Assembly (NCBI RefSeq): GCF_004403945.1
Contig: NZ_SOHM01000022.1
Location: 1-64,000, forward strand
DNA: 64,000 bases
DNA from: Cryobacterium lactosi
GTDB lineage: Bacteria > Actinomycetota > Actinomycetes > Actinomycetales > Microbacteriaceae
Direction of reading: 5' to 3'
The notes below the pieces were generated by a model. That model was not told the DNA's origin. It made no database searches and saw only the letters and a program-made list of their open reading frames with translations. Every line of letters starts with the position of its first letter. Positions within the stretch are counted from its first letter, which is position 1. Shown here in pieces: positions 16,681-25,087 of the stretch. A program made the translations under genes and the position numbers.

Positions 16681-17721
16681 CTAGAGCTGGGGGCTGCTCG
16701 CGCGCAGGACGACGCGGGTCTCCACCCGGATGACCTCGTCGGAGGAGAGCGCGGCATCCGAGAGCGCCAGTTCGACGGCCTGCTGGCCCAGGTCGGCCAG
16801 CGGGATGTGCACAGTGGTCAGCGCCGGGGTGACGTCCCGGGCGGTGTCGATGTCGTCGAAGCCGGCCACGGCGATGTCCCGCGGCACGACGATACCCGCC
16901 TCGCGGAATGCGGACATGGCGCCGATCGCCATCACGTCGCTCACGGCGAAGACCAGGTCGATCTGGCCGATGCCGTCGGCGAGCAGCTCGGTGGCCGCCG
17001 CGAAGCCTCCGTCGCGGGTGAACTCGCCCCGCACGATGTGGTCGGGGTGGATGGCGATACCGTGCTCGGCCAGGCCGTCGGCGAAGCCGGCCAACCTGTC
17101 CCGGGAGGTGACGAGGGTGCGGGCTCCGCCGATCGCAGCGAACCGCCGGTAACCCTGGCCGACCAGGCTGTTGGCCAAGGCCCTGGCGCCCAGGTAGTTG
17201 TCCACCACCACGGTGCTGAACGGCAGGCCCTCCTGGCTGATCAGTACGACCCGGCCGCCGGTGGCGGCGAACGCCTTGAGCTCGGCGACCAGTGCGGCCT
17301 GGGACTCGGAGCCGTCGGAGCGGCTGCCGGTGAGGATCATCACCCGGGGCCGCTGGCCGCGGAGCGCGCGCACGAGCTCGAGTTCGCGCTCGGTGCTGCG
17401 CTCGGTGACGGCCATCGTCACGATCAGGCCCTGGGTCTCGGCGGCCCGGATCACTCCGGCGGCGATGGAGGAGAAGTACGGGTCGGCGATGTCGCTGACC
17501 AGAAGGGCGACAGTGGACGTGGACCCCTTCGCCACCGCCTGGGCGGAAAAGTTCGGGCTGTAGTTCAGCCGGGCGGCGGCGGCGAGCACCCGCTGCCGGT
17601 ACTCGTCGTTGACCTTGCGCGTGCTGCCGTTCAGCGAGCGGGAGGCCGTGGCGAGGGACACGCCGGCCTCGCGCGCGACGTCGTGCAGGGTGGCCGGCGA
17701 CGCGGTGGGAGAAGCTGCCAC
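16681..17721 (-). CDS. LacI family regulator
   Basis: A 346-residue LacI/GalR-type repressor with helix-turn-helix LHDVAREAGVSLATASRSL at about 11-29, hinge sequence FSAQAVAKGSTS and an effector domain ending in VAGFDDIDTARDVTPALTTV. It is divergent from the ABC operon beginning at 18031 and probably controls it. No operator of the three clear classes in this window stands in the divergent region; GCAAATTGATTGC at 17862-17874 is a weak candidate. The DNA-contact residues of the recognition helix differ from those of the two other LacI proteins, consistent with a separate site. Confidence 0.9.
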   Translation of the reverse strand: MAASPTASPATLHDVAREAGVSLATASRSLNGSTRKVNDEYRQRVLAAAARLNYSPNFSAQAVAKGSTSTVALLVSDIADPYFSSIAAGVIRAAETQGLIVTMAVTERSTERELELVRALRGQRPRVMILTGSRSDGSESQAALVAELKAFAATGGRVVLISQEGLPFSTVVVDNYLGARALANSLVGQGYRRFAAIGGARTLVTSRDRLAGFADGLAEHGIAIHPDHIVRGEFTRDGGFAAATELLADGIGQIDLVFAVSDVMAIGAMSAFREAGIVVPRDIAVAGFDDIDTARDVTPALTTVHIPLADLGQQAVELALSDAALSSDEVIRVETRVVLRASSPQL

Positions 17722-18030
17722 GGCACGTGTCCTCTCGGGTCAGGATGCCGGGGGAGCGGCAACAGGGAAAGCCTATTCCGAATCGGGCGCCCTGTGGGCG
17801 GTTTGCCGTGTCCTTTCTAGGAATCTCAGCCCGCTTGCGGCCCGATTTCCGGCCATATTTCGCAAATTGATTGCACCTCACCAGCCCAGGTGATAGACAA
17901 GTCGCAGTGCGGAATGCGTTTTCCCACATATTGACATCAATGACGATTGCCAAGGAGGTGCGCCTGTGCGTTGCACAGAAGCCCAAGCCGCCAGCGGATA
18001 CCCGCAGCGAGTTCTGCCGGGAGACGCGGG
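17722..18030. other. Divergent regulatory region between LacI and ABC operon 2
   Basis: A 309-base gap. It holds a weak palindrome GCAAATTGATTGC (17862-17874), a second palindrome ATTGAcaTCAAT (17930-17941), and a strong AAGGAGG (17952-17958) that serves the short leader ORF described next. I could not fix a confident -10/-35 pair. Confidence 0.5.
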
Positions 18031-18034
18031 GTGA
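17966..18034 (+). CDS. Possible 22-residue leader peptide coupled to the permease gene
   Basis: AAGGAGG (17952-17958) lies seven bases before GTG 17966, which opens 22 codons (MRCTEAQAASGYPQRVLPGD plus AG) and stops at 18032-18034. That stop overlaps the permease GTG at 18031 as GTGA. The permease frame has no start codon at proper distance from this ribosome binding site, so the site appears dedicated to the leader. Translation of the permease would then be coupled to it. Confidence 0.45.
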   Translation: MRCTEAQAASGYPQRVLPGDAG

Positions 18035-18963
18035 GCGCGCTCGGCGAGCTCCGCTCGATCGGCACCAAGAAGGTCAAGGGCGGCTCAAAAGCCAAAACCG
18101 AGAACAAAGCGGCGTACCTCTTCCTGTTGCCCTGGTTCCTCGGGCTCGGGGTCATCACGGTCGGCCCGATGCTCGCCTCCCTCTATCTCTCCTTCACCAA
18201 ATACACCCTGCTGTCGCCGCCGGAGTTCATCGGCATCGACAACTTCATCCGGATGATCGGCGACGAGCGGCTGCACAACTCGCTCGGCGTCACGTTCATG
18301 TACGTCTTCGTCTCGGTGCCCGTTCAACTCGGCCTGGCGCTCGCCCTCGCGGTGGTGCTGAACCGGGGCCTGTCCGGCCTCTCCTTCTACCGGTCGGTGT
18401 TCTACCTGCCGTCCCTGCTCGGCTCCAGCGTCGCCATCGCGGTGCTCTGGAAGCAGGTCTTCGGCGGCCAGGGCCTGGTGAACGTACTGCTGGGCTTCTT
18501 CGGCATCGAGGGTCGCGGCTGGATCTCCGACCCGTCCACGGCGCTGTCCACCTTGATCATCCTGAATGTCTGGACCTTCGGCGCCCCGATGGTGATCTTC
18601 CTGGCGGGTCTGCGGCAAATCCCGCAGATGTACCTGGAAGCGGCCGAGGTCGACGGAGCGACCAAGTGGCAACGGTTCTTCCGCGTGGTGCTGCCGTTGC
18701 TCACCCCGATCATCTTCTTCAACCTGGTGCTGCAGATCATCCACGCGTTCCAGTCGTTCACGCAGGCCTTCATCATCTCCGGCGGAACCGGCGGCCCCGC
18801 CGACTCCACCCTCTTCTACACGCTGTACCTCTATAACCGGGGGTTCGCGAATTTCGACATGGGCTACGCAGCTGCGATGGCCTGGTTCCTCTTGGTGATC
18901 ATCGGTATCTTCACCGCGATCAACTTCTGGGCCTCAAAGTATTGGGTGTTCTACGATGACTGA
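18031..18963 (+). CDS. Sugar ABC transporter permease (MalF-type), system 2
   Basis: A 310-residue permease with six helices, the first from about residue 25 (AYLFLLPWFLGLGVITVGPM). The EAA loop is QMYLEAAEVDGATKWQRFF. GTG at 18031 is chosen over in-frame codons to 17947, because upstream residues (Cys/Arg/His-rich) do not look like permease and GGGAG lies six bases upstream. The coding end overlaps the next permease by eight bases. Unusually for CUT1 operons, the permeases come before the binding-protein genes. The sugar is unknown. Confidence 0.9.
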   Translation: MSALGELRSIGTKKVKGGSKAKTENKAAYLFLLPWFLGLGVITVGPMLASLYLSFTKYTLLSPPEFIGIDNFIRMIGDERLHNSLGVTFMYVFVSVPVQLGLALALAVVLNRGLSGLSFYRSVFYLPSLLGSSVAIAVLWKQVFGGQGLVNVLLGFFGIEGRGWISDPSTALSTLIILNVWTFGAPMVIFLAGLRQIPQMYLEAAEVDGATKWQRFFRVVLPLLTPIIFFNLVLQIIHAFQSFTQAFIISGGTGGPADSTLFYTLYLYNRGFANFDMGYAAAMAWFLLVIIGIFTAINFWASKYWVFYDD

Positions 18964-19891
18964 CACGCAGACGCGCACCAGCGCGGCAACCGAAGCGATC
19001 CTCGTCTCCCGCCGCGCGGTGGACCCGAACTGGCGCAAACTCGCCGCCAGACGGGCCCGCGGCCGCAGCCGGCCCAAGGCGCTGCTCAAGCACGCACTCC
19101 TGATCGTCACCGGTCTGCTGATGCTCTACCCGGTGCTCTGGCTGGTGGTCAGCTCGCTGCGCCCCACCGACGAGATCTTCCGCAACCCGGGCCTGGTGAT
19201 CAGCAACCTCGAGTTCAGCAACTACACGGATGGCTGGACCACCCTGTCCAGCCCGTTCAGCGTGTTCCTGCTCAACTCGGTGCTCGTGGTGCTGGGCTGC
19301 ATCGTCGGCAACCTGGTGTCGTGTTCGATGGCCGCCTACGCCTTCGCCAGGCTCAACTTCTCCGGCAAGAAGTGGTGGTTCGTGATCATGCTGACCACGA
19401 TCATGCTTCCGATCCACGTGATCATCGTGCCGCAGTACATCCTGTTCTCCCAGCTGGGCTGGGTGAATACCTTCATCCCGCTGATCCTGCCCAAGATCCT
19501 CGCGACCGACGCGTTCTTCGTGTTCCTGATGGTGCAGTTCATCCGCGGCATCCCCCGGGAGCTCGATGAGGCCGCCCGTCTCGACGGCTGCGGGCACCCG
19601 CGCATCTTCGCCCAGGTCATCCTGCCCCTGATGGTGCCGGCCCTGGCGACCACCGCGATCTTCACCTTTATCTGGACCTGGAACGACTTCTTCAGCCAGC
19701 TGCTCTACCTGACCAAGCCCGAGATGTACACGGTGCCGCTGGCGCTGCGGGCGTTCATGGACGCGACCTCGTCGACGTCGTGGGGGCCGTTGTTCGCCAT
19801 GAGTGTGGTCTCCCTGGTCCCGATCTTCCTGGTCTTCCTGTTCGGCCAGCGCTTCCTGATCGCCGGCATCTCCACCACCGGCGGCAAATAG
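18956..19891 (+). CDS. Sugar ABC transporter permease (MalG-type), system 2
   Basis: A 311-residue permease with a 45-residue basic N-terminus, six helices and EAA loop RELDEAARLDGCGHPRIFAQ. The tail ...FGQRFLIAGISTTGGK is the normal MalG-type C-terminus. It overlaps the preceding gene by eight bases (ATGACTGA), so the two are translated as a coupled pair. A 124-base spacer without strong structure separates it from the first binding-protein gene. No cognate ATPase is nearby. Confidence 0.92.
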   Translation: MTDTQTRTSAATEAILVSRRAVDPNWRKLAARRARGRSRPKALLKHALLIVTGLLMLYPVLWLVVSSLRPTDEIFRNPGLVISNLEFSNYTDGWTTLSSPFSVFLLNSVLVVLGCIVGNLVSCSMAAYAFARLNFSGKKWWFVIMLTTIMLPIHVIIVPQYILFSQLGWVNTFIPLILPKILATDAFFVFLMVQFIRGIPRELDEAARLDGCGHPRIFAQVILPLMVPALATTAIFTFIWTWNDFFSQLLYLTKPEMYTVPLALRAFMDATSSTSWGPLFAMSVVSLVPIFLVFLFGQRFLIAGISTTGGK

Positions 19892-20015
19892 ATCTTCCAA
19901 ACGCAGCACCGCACCGCTGCTTGACCGCAACGCGGCTTCACCTCATCAGCACCAGCACACGCACCGCACCAATCACGCCAGTGGAGCGACTCCACAGCTA
20001 TTGAGAGGATTCACA

Positions 20016-21353
20016 ATGAAGAGAATCACGACACGAGGCGCTCGACGCTCCCGACGCGCCGCCGGGTTCATCGCCATCGCGGCCTCCGCCGCTCTGGTGC
20101 TGTCCAGTTGTGCGGGCGGCACGGCAGCCCCCGCCGGCGATGCCCCAGAGCTCTCGGACGAACCGGTCACCCTGCGGTTCACCTGGTGGGGCAACGATGC
20201 CCGCACGGCGAACACCGAGGCCGTCATCGCCGCCTTCGAGGCCGAGAACCCGAATATCACCATCGAGCCGCAGTTCACCGACTGGGCCGGCTACTGGGAC
20301 AAGCTCGCCACCGAGACGGCAGCGAACGACACCCCTGACATCATCCAGATGGACGAGAAATACATCAGCACCTACGGCGGTCGCGGCGCCCTGCTCGACC
20401 TGAACGACGCCGGTGTCGACCTAGCCGACTTCCCGGAGTCCGCCCTGGATTCCGGCACTCTGGACGACGCGCTCTACGGCATCCCCGTCGGCCTGACCAG
20501 CTATTCAATCCTGGCCAACCCCACCCTGCTCGCCGCGGCCGGTGTCGAACTGCCCGACGACGAGACCTGGACCTGGGACGACTTCCAGAAGGCCGGCGCG
20601 GCCGTCAGCGCGGCTGGCGGCGGCTCCGTCTACGGCGCGCAGTCCTGGGGTTTCGAGGACGGCGGCCTGAACAACTGGGCGCGCCAGCATGGCGATGCCC
20701 TCTACAACGACAAGGGCGAGGTCGTCATCAAGCCGGAGACCCTCACCAGCTGGTGGGAGTACCTGCTCGCCATCACCGAGGAAGGCGTCACCCCGCCGGT
20801 CACGGCCACGATCGAGAAGCAGGCCGGTGGCCTGGCCGAGTCCTTTACCGCTACCAACACCGCCGCGTTCGGCACCTGGTGGAACAGCCAGCTGACGGCG
20901 CTGACCGAGGCCAGCGGTTCCCCGCTTCAGCTGCTCCGCATCCCCACCATCGATGACGCAGAGGAGGGTTCGGCGTTCTACAAGTCCTCCATGTACTGGT
21001 CGGTCTCCGCCCGTACCGAGCACCCCGCCGAGGCCGCGTTGTTCCTCGACTTCATGCTCAACACCGAGGAAGCCGCCGACCTGCTCCTGACCGAGCGGGG
21101 AGTGCCCGCCAACGAGAAGATCCGTGCGTACCTCACGCCGAAACTCTCGGAGACCGACCAGGAAGTCGTCGCGTTCCTCGACGAGCTGGCCGATGTGGTG
21201 GGCGAAGCCCCGCCGATCACCCCTCCGGGCGGCAGCGCCATCGAAGCCCTGGTGAAGCAGTACACCGAGCAGGTGCTGTTCGGTCAGGCCACACCTTCCG
21301 AGGCCGCGGCCGGGTTCATCAAGGACCTCACCGCCTCCATCGACGCCGCCTAG
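20016..21353 (+). CDS. Sugar ABC transporter substrate-binding lipoprotein, system 2, copy A
   Basis: A 445-residue binding protein with a basic N-terminus (MKRITTRGARRSRR), hydrophobic segment and lipobox LSSC. The mature protein begins with VTLRFTWWGNDARTANT and contains PDIIQMDEKYISTYGGRGAL. ATG 20016 is favoured over 20001 because GAGAGGAT is correctly spaced. By eye it is roughly three quarters identical to the next gene, clearly a tandem duplicate. A two-tier hairpin repeat separates the two. Role: extracytoplasmic capture of a sugar or glycoside for the permeases at 18031 and 18956. Confidence 0.92.
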   Translation: MKRITTRGARRSRRAAGFIAIAASAALVLSSCAGGTAAPAGDAPELSDEPVTLRFTWWGNDARTANTEAVIAAFEAENPNITIEPQFTDWAGYWDKLATETAANDTPDIIQMDEKYISTYGGRGALLDLNDAGVDLADFPESALDSGTLDDALYGIPVGLTSYSILANPTLLAAAGVELPDDETWTWDDFQKAGAAVSAAGGGSVYGAQSWGFEDGGLNNWARQHGDALYNDKGEVVIKPETLTSWWEYLLAITEEGVTPPVTATIEKQAGGLAESFTATNTAAFGTWWNSQLTALTEASGSPLQLLRIPTIDDAEEGSAFYKSSMYWSVSARTEHPAEAALFLDFMLNTEEAADLLLTERGVPANEKIRAYLTPKLSETDQEVVAFLDELADVVGEAPPITPPGGSAIEALVKQYTEQVLFGQATPSEAAAGFIKDLTASIDAA

Positions 21354-21369
21354 CCCGGCACAACTCCCC

Positions 21370-21435
21370 AACTGTTGCCGATGCGGACTTCTGCGCCCGG
21401 TGCGCCGGGCGCACCAGTCCGCACGGGCAACAGTT
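21370..21435. repeat. Two-tier intergenic hairpin repeat, copy 2
   Basis: AACTGTTGCC (21370-21379) pairs with GGCAACAGTT (21426-21435), GCGGAC (21383-21388) with GTCCGC (21417-21422), and TGCGCCCGG (21392-21400) with CCGGGCGCA (21405-21413) around a TGCG loop. Its core is identical to 923-944. The outer arm differs from copy 1 by G-C to T-A at one paired position, a compensatory change. Confidence 0.85.
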
Positions 21436-21507
21436 TCCCCACCTGAAGTACCGCGGCGCCGGCAGCAGAAAACCGCCGGCGCCGCACCATCGAAAGGATC
21501 CACCCCC

Positions 21508-22863
21508 ATGACGTCCATCCGACCCACCGGCAAGCGACCCACCGGAATGCGACCCACCGGCAGAGCCGCCGGTTTCGTCGCCATCGTCGCGACCGCAGCC
21601 CTCGCCCTGTCCGCCTGCTCCGGCGGCGGCGGCGCGGCCGCCCCGGCTGCCGAGCTCTCCGACGAACCGGTCACCCTGCGCTTCACCTGGTGGGGCAACG
21701 ACGTGCGCACCGCCAACACCCAGGCGGTCATCGACGCCTTCGAGGCGGAGAATCCCAACATCACCATCGAGCCGCAGTTCGCGGACTGGAACGGGTACTG
21801 GGACAAACTGGCCACCGAAACAGCGGCCAACGACTCGCCGGACATCATCCAGATGGACGAGAAGTACCTCAGCACCTACAGCGGCCGCGGCGCCCTGCTC
21901 GACCTCACCACCACAGGCGACAATCTCGACCTGTCCGGGTTCTCGAAGGCCTCGCTCGACCTCGGCACCTCCGAGGACGCCCTCTACGGGATTCCGGTGG
22001 GCCTGACGACCTACGCCGTGATGGTGAACCCCACCATTCTCGAAACGGCCGGGATCGAGATTCCCGACGACAAGGCCTGGACCTGGGACGAACTCGAAGA
22101 GGCCGGTGCTGCCGTGACCGCGGCCGGCGGCGGCAACGTTTTCGGCGTGCAGTCCTGGGGCTTCGAGGAGGGCGGCCTGAACAACTGGGCCCGCCAGCAC
22201 GACGACGCGCTCTACAACGACGCCGGTGAGGTGGTCATCAAGGCCGAGACCCTGACCAGCTGGTGGGAGTACATGCTGAGCCTGACGGAGGCCGGCGTGA
22301 GCCCGTCGGCATCGGCAACGACCGAGCGCCAGGCCGCCGGGCTCGCCGAGTCGTTCCTGGCCACCAACACGGCCGGCTTCGCCACCGGCTGGGCCAGCCA
22401 GCTCACGGCCCTGCAGGAGGCCAGCGGAGCGCCGCTGGAGCTGCTGCGCATCCCCATCACGGATGACGCCAGCACCGGAAGCGCGTACTACAAGCCGTCG
22501 ATGTACTGGTCGGTCTCCGCCCGCACCGAGCACCCGGCCGAGGCTGCGGTGTTCCTGGACTACCTGGTCAACTCCGAGGAAGCCGCCGACCTGCTCGGCA
22601 CCGACCGCGGCGTGCCGGCCAACGACGACATCCGCGCCTACCTCACGCCCAACCTGCCCGAATCGGGCAAGCAGGTCGTGGAATTCCTCGACGGCCTCAC
22701 CGAGGACGTCGGAGACGCCCCGGCGCTCACCCCGGCCGGCGGCAGCGCCATCGAGGCGATCGTGAAGCAGTACACCGAACAGGTGCTGTTCAAGCAGGCC
22801 ACACCGGAGCAGGCCGCCGAGGGGTTCATCAAGGACCTCAAGGCCGCCATCGCGGCCGGCTGA
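21508..22863 (+). CDS. Sugar ABC transporter substrate-binding lipoprotein, system 2, copy B
   Basis: A 451-residue tandem paralogue of the preceding binding protein, with lipobox LSAC. Conserved blocks such as LSDEPVTLRFTWWGND, PNITIEPQF, GYWDKLATETAAND and WSVSARTEHPAEAA are shared; differences concentrate around the presumed ligand region (for example ASATTERQAAGLAESF against VTATIEKQAGGLAESF). The signal peptide begins with three near-perfect RPTG units coded by a 15-base tandem repeat. Two binding proteins using one permease pair would widen the ligand range. AAAGGA precedes the ATG. Confidence 0.92.
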   Translation: MTSIRPTGKRPTGMRPTGRAAGFVAIVATAALALSACSGGGGAAAPAAELSDEPVTLRFTWWGNDVRTANTQAVIDAFEAENPNITIEPQFADWNGYWDKLATETAANDSPDIIQMDEKYLSTYSGRGALLDLTTTGDNLDLSGFSKASLDLGTSEDALYGIPVGLTTYAVMVNPTILETAGIEIPDDKAWTWDELEEAGAAVTAAGGGNVFGVQSWGFEEGGLNNWARQHDDALYNDAGEVVIKAETLTSWWEYMLSLTEAGVSPSASATTERQAAGLAESFLATNTAGFATGWASQLTALQEASGAPLELLRIPITDDASTGSAYYKPSMYWSVSARTEHPAEAAVFLDYLVNSEEAADLLGTDRGVPANDDIRAYLTPNLPESGKQVVEFLDGLTEDVGDAPALTPAGGSAIEAIVKQYTEQVLFKQATPEQAAEGFIKDLKAAIAAG

Positions 22864-22873
22864 TCCACCGGAA

Positions 22874-22893
22874 GGCCCGCCTCCCGGCGGGCC
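22874..22893 (+). terminator. Perfect hairpin after binding-protein gene B
   Basis: GGCCCGCC (22874-22881) pairs with GGCGGGCC (22886-22893) around TCCC, eleven bases after the stop. No T-run follows, so partial termination or message protection before the downstream oxidoreductase gene is likely. Confidence 0.7.
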
Positions 22894-22956
22894 CTCCGCG
22901 CTCGGCCTCACCGCTGATCCGTACCGACCACGTCTGTTGACCACAGGAGCCCCCGA

Positions 22957-24318
22957 ATGACTGACAGCACCCCCCGCGAACGCTACGGAATTATCGGACT
23001 CGGCAACCGGGCGAAGATGTACGTCGACGCCCTGGTGGGGCCGCACGCCGGCACGGCCGAGCTGGTGGCCTGGGCGGACTCGAACGCAGTGCGGATCGAC
23101 TACTACGAACGGGAGCTCGCCGCCGCGGGGCATCCGGTGCCGGCCCGATACCCGGCCGACACCCTCGAGGAGATGATCCGGGCCGAACGGATCGACCGGA
23201 TCATCGTGACCACCCCCGACTACACCCACGCCGACCTCGTGGCCAGGGCCCTCACCGCCGGCGCCGACGTGGTGGTCGAGAAACCGCTGACCATCGACGC
23301 AGCCGGTGTGCAGCAGATCAGAGCGGCGATCGAGGCCAGTGGCAAGAATGTGCTGACCACGTTCAACTACCGCTACAGCCCGCGCAACAGTGCCCTGAAA
23401 CGGGTGATCGCCTCCGGCCAGATCGGCGCGGTCACGAGCGTGCACTTCGAGTGGGCGCTGGACACCGTGCACGGCGCCGACTATTTCCGCCGCTGGCACC
23501 GCAACAAGGAGAACTCCGGCGGGCTGCTCATCCACAAGGCCAGCCACCATTTCGACCTGGTCAACTGGTGGATCGCCGCCGCACCCGTGCGGGTGTTCGC
23601 CAGTGGGGCGCTGCGTTTCTACGGTGCCGACAACGCCGCAGACCGCGGCCTCACCGACCGGCCGGAGCGCGGCACCGGCCATGGGCGCACGGACCCGTTC
23701 GCGCTGGACCTGGGCCTGGATGCGCGGTTGAAAGCGCTGTACCTGGACGCCGAACACCTCGACGGCTACCTGCGTGACCGCGACGTCTTCGACCCGGGCA
23801 TCACCATCGAAGACAACCTGGCCGTGCTGGTGGACTATGACTCCGGCGCCACCATGAGCTACTCCCTGAACGCCCACAGCCCCTGGGAGGGCTACCGGGT
23901 GGTGGTGAACGGCACCCAGGGCCGCGCCGAACTCGACGTGGTCGAGCGCGGCGCCACCCTGGTCGGCGAGGACGGCAGCGTCATTCTCGACCCGAGCGCC
24001 CAGCCCGACGGCAACACCAACGATGGGGTGCGTCCGTCCGGCGACCGGCTGATCGTTCAGCGGCATTGGCAGCGAGCCGTGGAGGTGCCGATCGAGAACG
24101 GCAGCGGCGGGCACGGCGGCGGCGACGACCAGATGCTGGCCGACATCTTCGCCCGCACCACCGAGGACGAGCTCGACCGGCCGGCCGACTTCCAGGGCGG
24201 GGTGCGCGCGGTGTCGGTGGGCATTGCCGGCAACCGGTCACTGGCGACGGATGCGCCGGTGCGCATCCGCGACCTCAACCTGGGCATGCCGGTGACCAAG
24301 GCCACCGCCGGAGCCTGA
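22957..24318 (+). CDS. Gfo/Idh/MocA family oxidoreductase
   Basis: A 453-residue NAD(P)-dependent dehydrogenase with nucleotide-binding start YGIIGLGNRAKMYVDAL, the EKP motif in VVVEKPLTIDAAG, and the catalytic segment GGLLIHKASHHFDLVNWW containing the Lys and His pair expected in sugar-oxidising members. It is longer than typical members (about 350 residues) because of an insertion near 230-270 (LTDRPERGTGHGRTDPFALD region). It ends ABC operon 2 and probably oxidises the imported sugar or glycoside, for example at C3. It converges with the GntR gene, leaving 16 bases between stops. Confidence 0.88.
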   Translation: MTDSTPRERYGIIGLGNRAKMYVDALVGPHAGTAELVAWADSNAVRIDYYERELAAAGHPVPARYPADTLEEMIRAERIDRIIVTTPDYTHADLVARALTAGADVVVEKPLTIDAAGVQQIRAAIEASGKNVLTTFNYRYSPRNSALKRVIASGQIGAVTSVHFEWALDTVHGADYFRRWHRNKENSGGLLIHKASHHFDLVNWWIAAAPVRVFASGALRFYGADNAADRGLTDRPERGTGHGRTDPFALDLGLDARLKALYLDAEHLDGYLRDRDVFDPGITIEDNLAVLVDYDSGATMSYSLNAHSPWEGYRVVVNGTQGRAELDVVERGATLVGEDGSVILDPSAQPDGNTNDGVRPSGDRLIVQRHWQRAVEVPIENGSGGHGGGDDQMLADIFARTTEDELDRPADFQGGVRAVSVGIAGNRSLATDAPVRIRDLNLGMPVTKATAGA

Positions 24319-24334
24319 CCGACTGGAGGGCTGC

Positions 24335-25051
24335 TCAGGGGCGAAGGCGCGCCCGGGAGTTTGCCAGGTGGGTACGGGTGGCCGCGGCGGCACCCAGAGC
24401 GTCGCGGCGGCGGATGGCCGCGACGATGTCACTGTGCTCCTGCGCCACCCGGGCGAAGTGCACCGCCTGGGCGGTCTCGTCGGCAGCGGCCAGGCGGGTG
24501 TGCGGCATGGCGATCATGGTGGGCCCGAGCGAGCGCAGCAGGTCGACGAAGTAGCGGTTGTTCGCCGCTTCCGCGATGCGCAGGTGCAGGGTGTAGTCCG
24601 CCTCGATGGCGATGCTGGGTTTGCCGGCCCCGGCCGAGAAATGCCCCAGCGCCTCGTCGAGCCGGCGCAGCTGGGTCGGAGTGCGGCGCTGGGCGGCCAG
24701 TGCGGCCGCCTCCACCTCGATGCCCAGCCGGAAATCGATCAGGGCCACCACGTCATCCGTCGTGCGCAGCTCACCGGGATCGGCGACGAACGGTGACTGC
24801 GCGGGCCGGGTCAACACGAACGAACCCTTGCCGCGGTAGGTCTCGACCAGGCCGGCGACCTGCAGGCGAGAGACGGCCTCGCGGATGACCGTGCGGCTGA
24901 CGCCGTACCGCTCCATCAGGGCGCTCTCGGCCGGCAGCTTGTCGCCGGGGCGCACCGTGCCGGCCACGATCAGGGCCGTGAGCCGGTCGGCGACACCGTG
25001 GCTCAGGCTCGCCGAACCGTCCCGGTCGATCGGGTCTTCGAGGGAGGTCAC
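24335..25051 (-). CDS. GntR family regulator (FadR/FCD type)
   Basis: A 238-residue regulator: winged helix-turn-helix at about 20-80 (GDKLPAESALMERYGVSRTVIREAVSRL is its core, given here as LPAESALMERYGVSRTV) followed by an FCD effector domain with the helical metal-site region EADYTLHLRIAEAANN and C-terminal THLANSR. FadR-subfamily proteins of this kind commonly sense sugar acids. It is 36 bases downstream of, and co-transcribed with, the talarate/galactarate dehydratase gene. Two TTGT-N3-ACAA-type palindromes upstream of that gene are its likely operators. Inducer inferred: galactarate, talarate or a product. Confidence 0.9.
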   Translation of the reverse strand: MTSLEDPIDRDGSASLSHGVADRLTALIVAGTVRPGDKLPAESALMERYGVSRTVIREAVSRLQVAGLVETYRGKGSFVLTRPAQSPFVADPGELRTTDDVVALIDFRLGIEVEAAALAAQRRTPTQLRRLDEALGHFSAGAGKPSIAIEADYTLHLRIAEAANNRYFVDLLRSLGPTMIAMPHTRLAAADETAQAVHFARVAQEHSDIVAAIRRRDALGAAAATRTHLANSRARLRP

Positions 25052-25087
25052 GGGTGTCCTTTGGTTGGCGGGTGTGGAGCTGAACGC

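Noticed and set aside
17765-17780. GG...CC class operator upstream of the second LacI gene
   Set aside because: GGAAAGCCTATTCC lacks the central CG and one T of the core, so the match is too weak to call.
21328-24114. 928-codon open frame on the minus strand
   Set aside because: Antisense to two well-supported genes (binding protein B and Gfo/Idh); Gly/Val/Arg-rich shadow with no motif.
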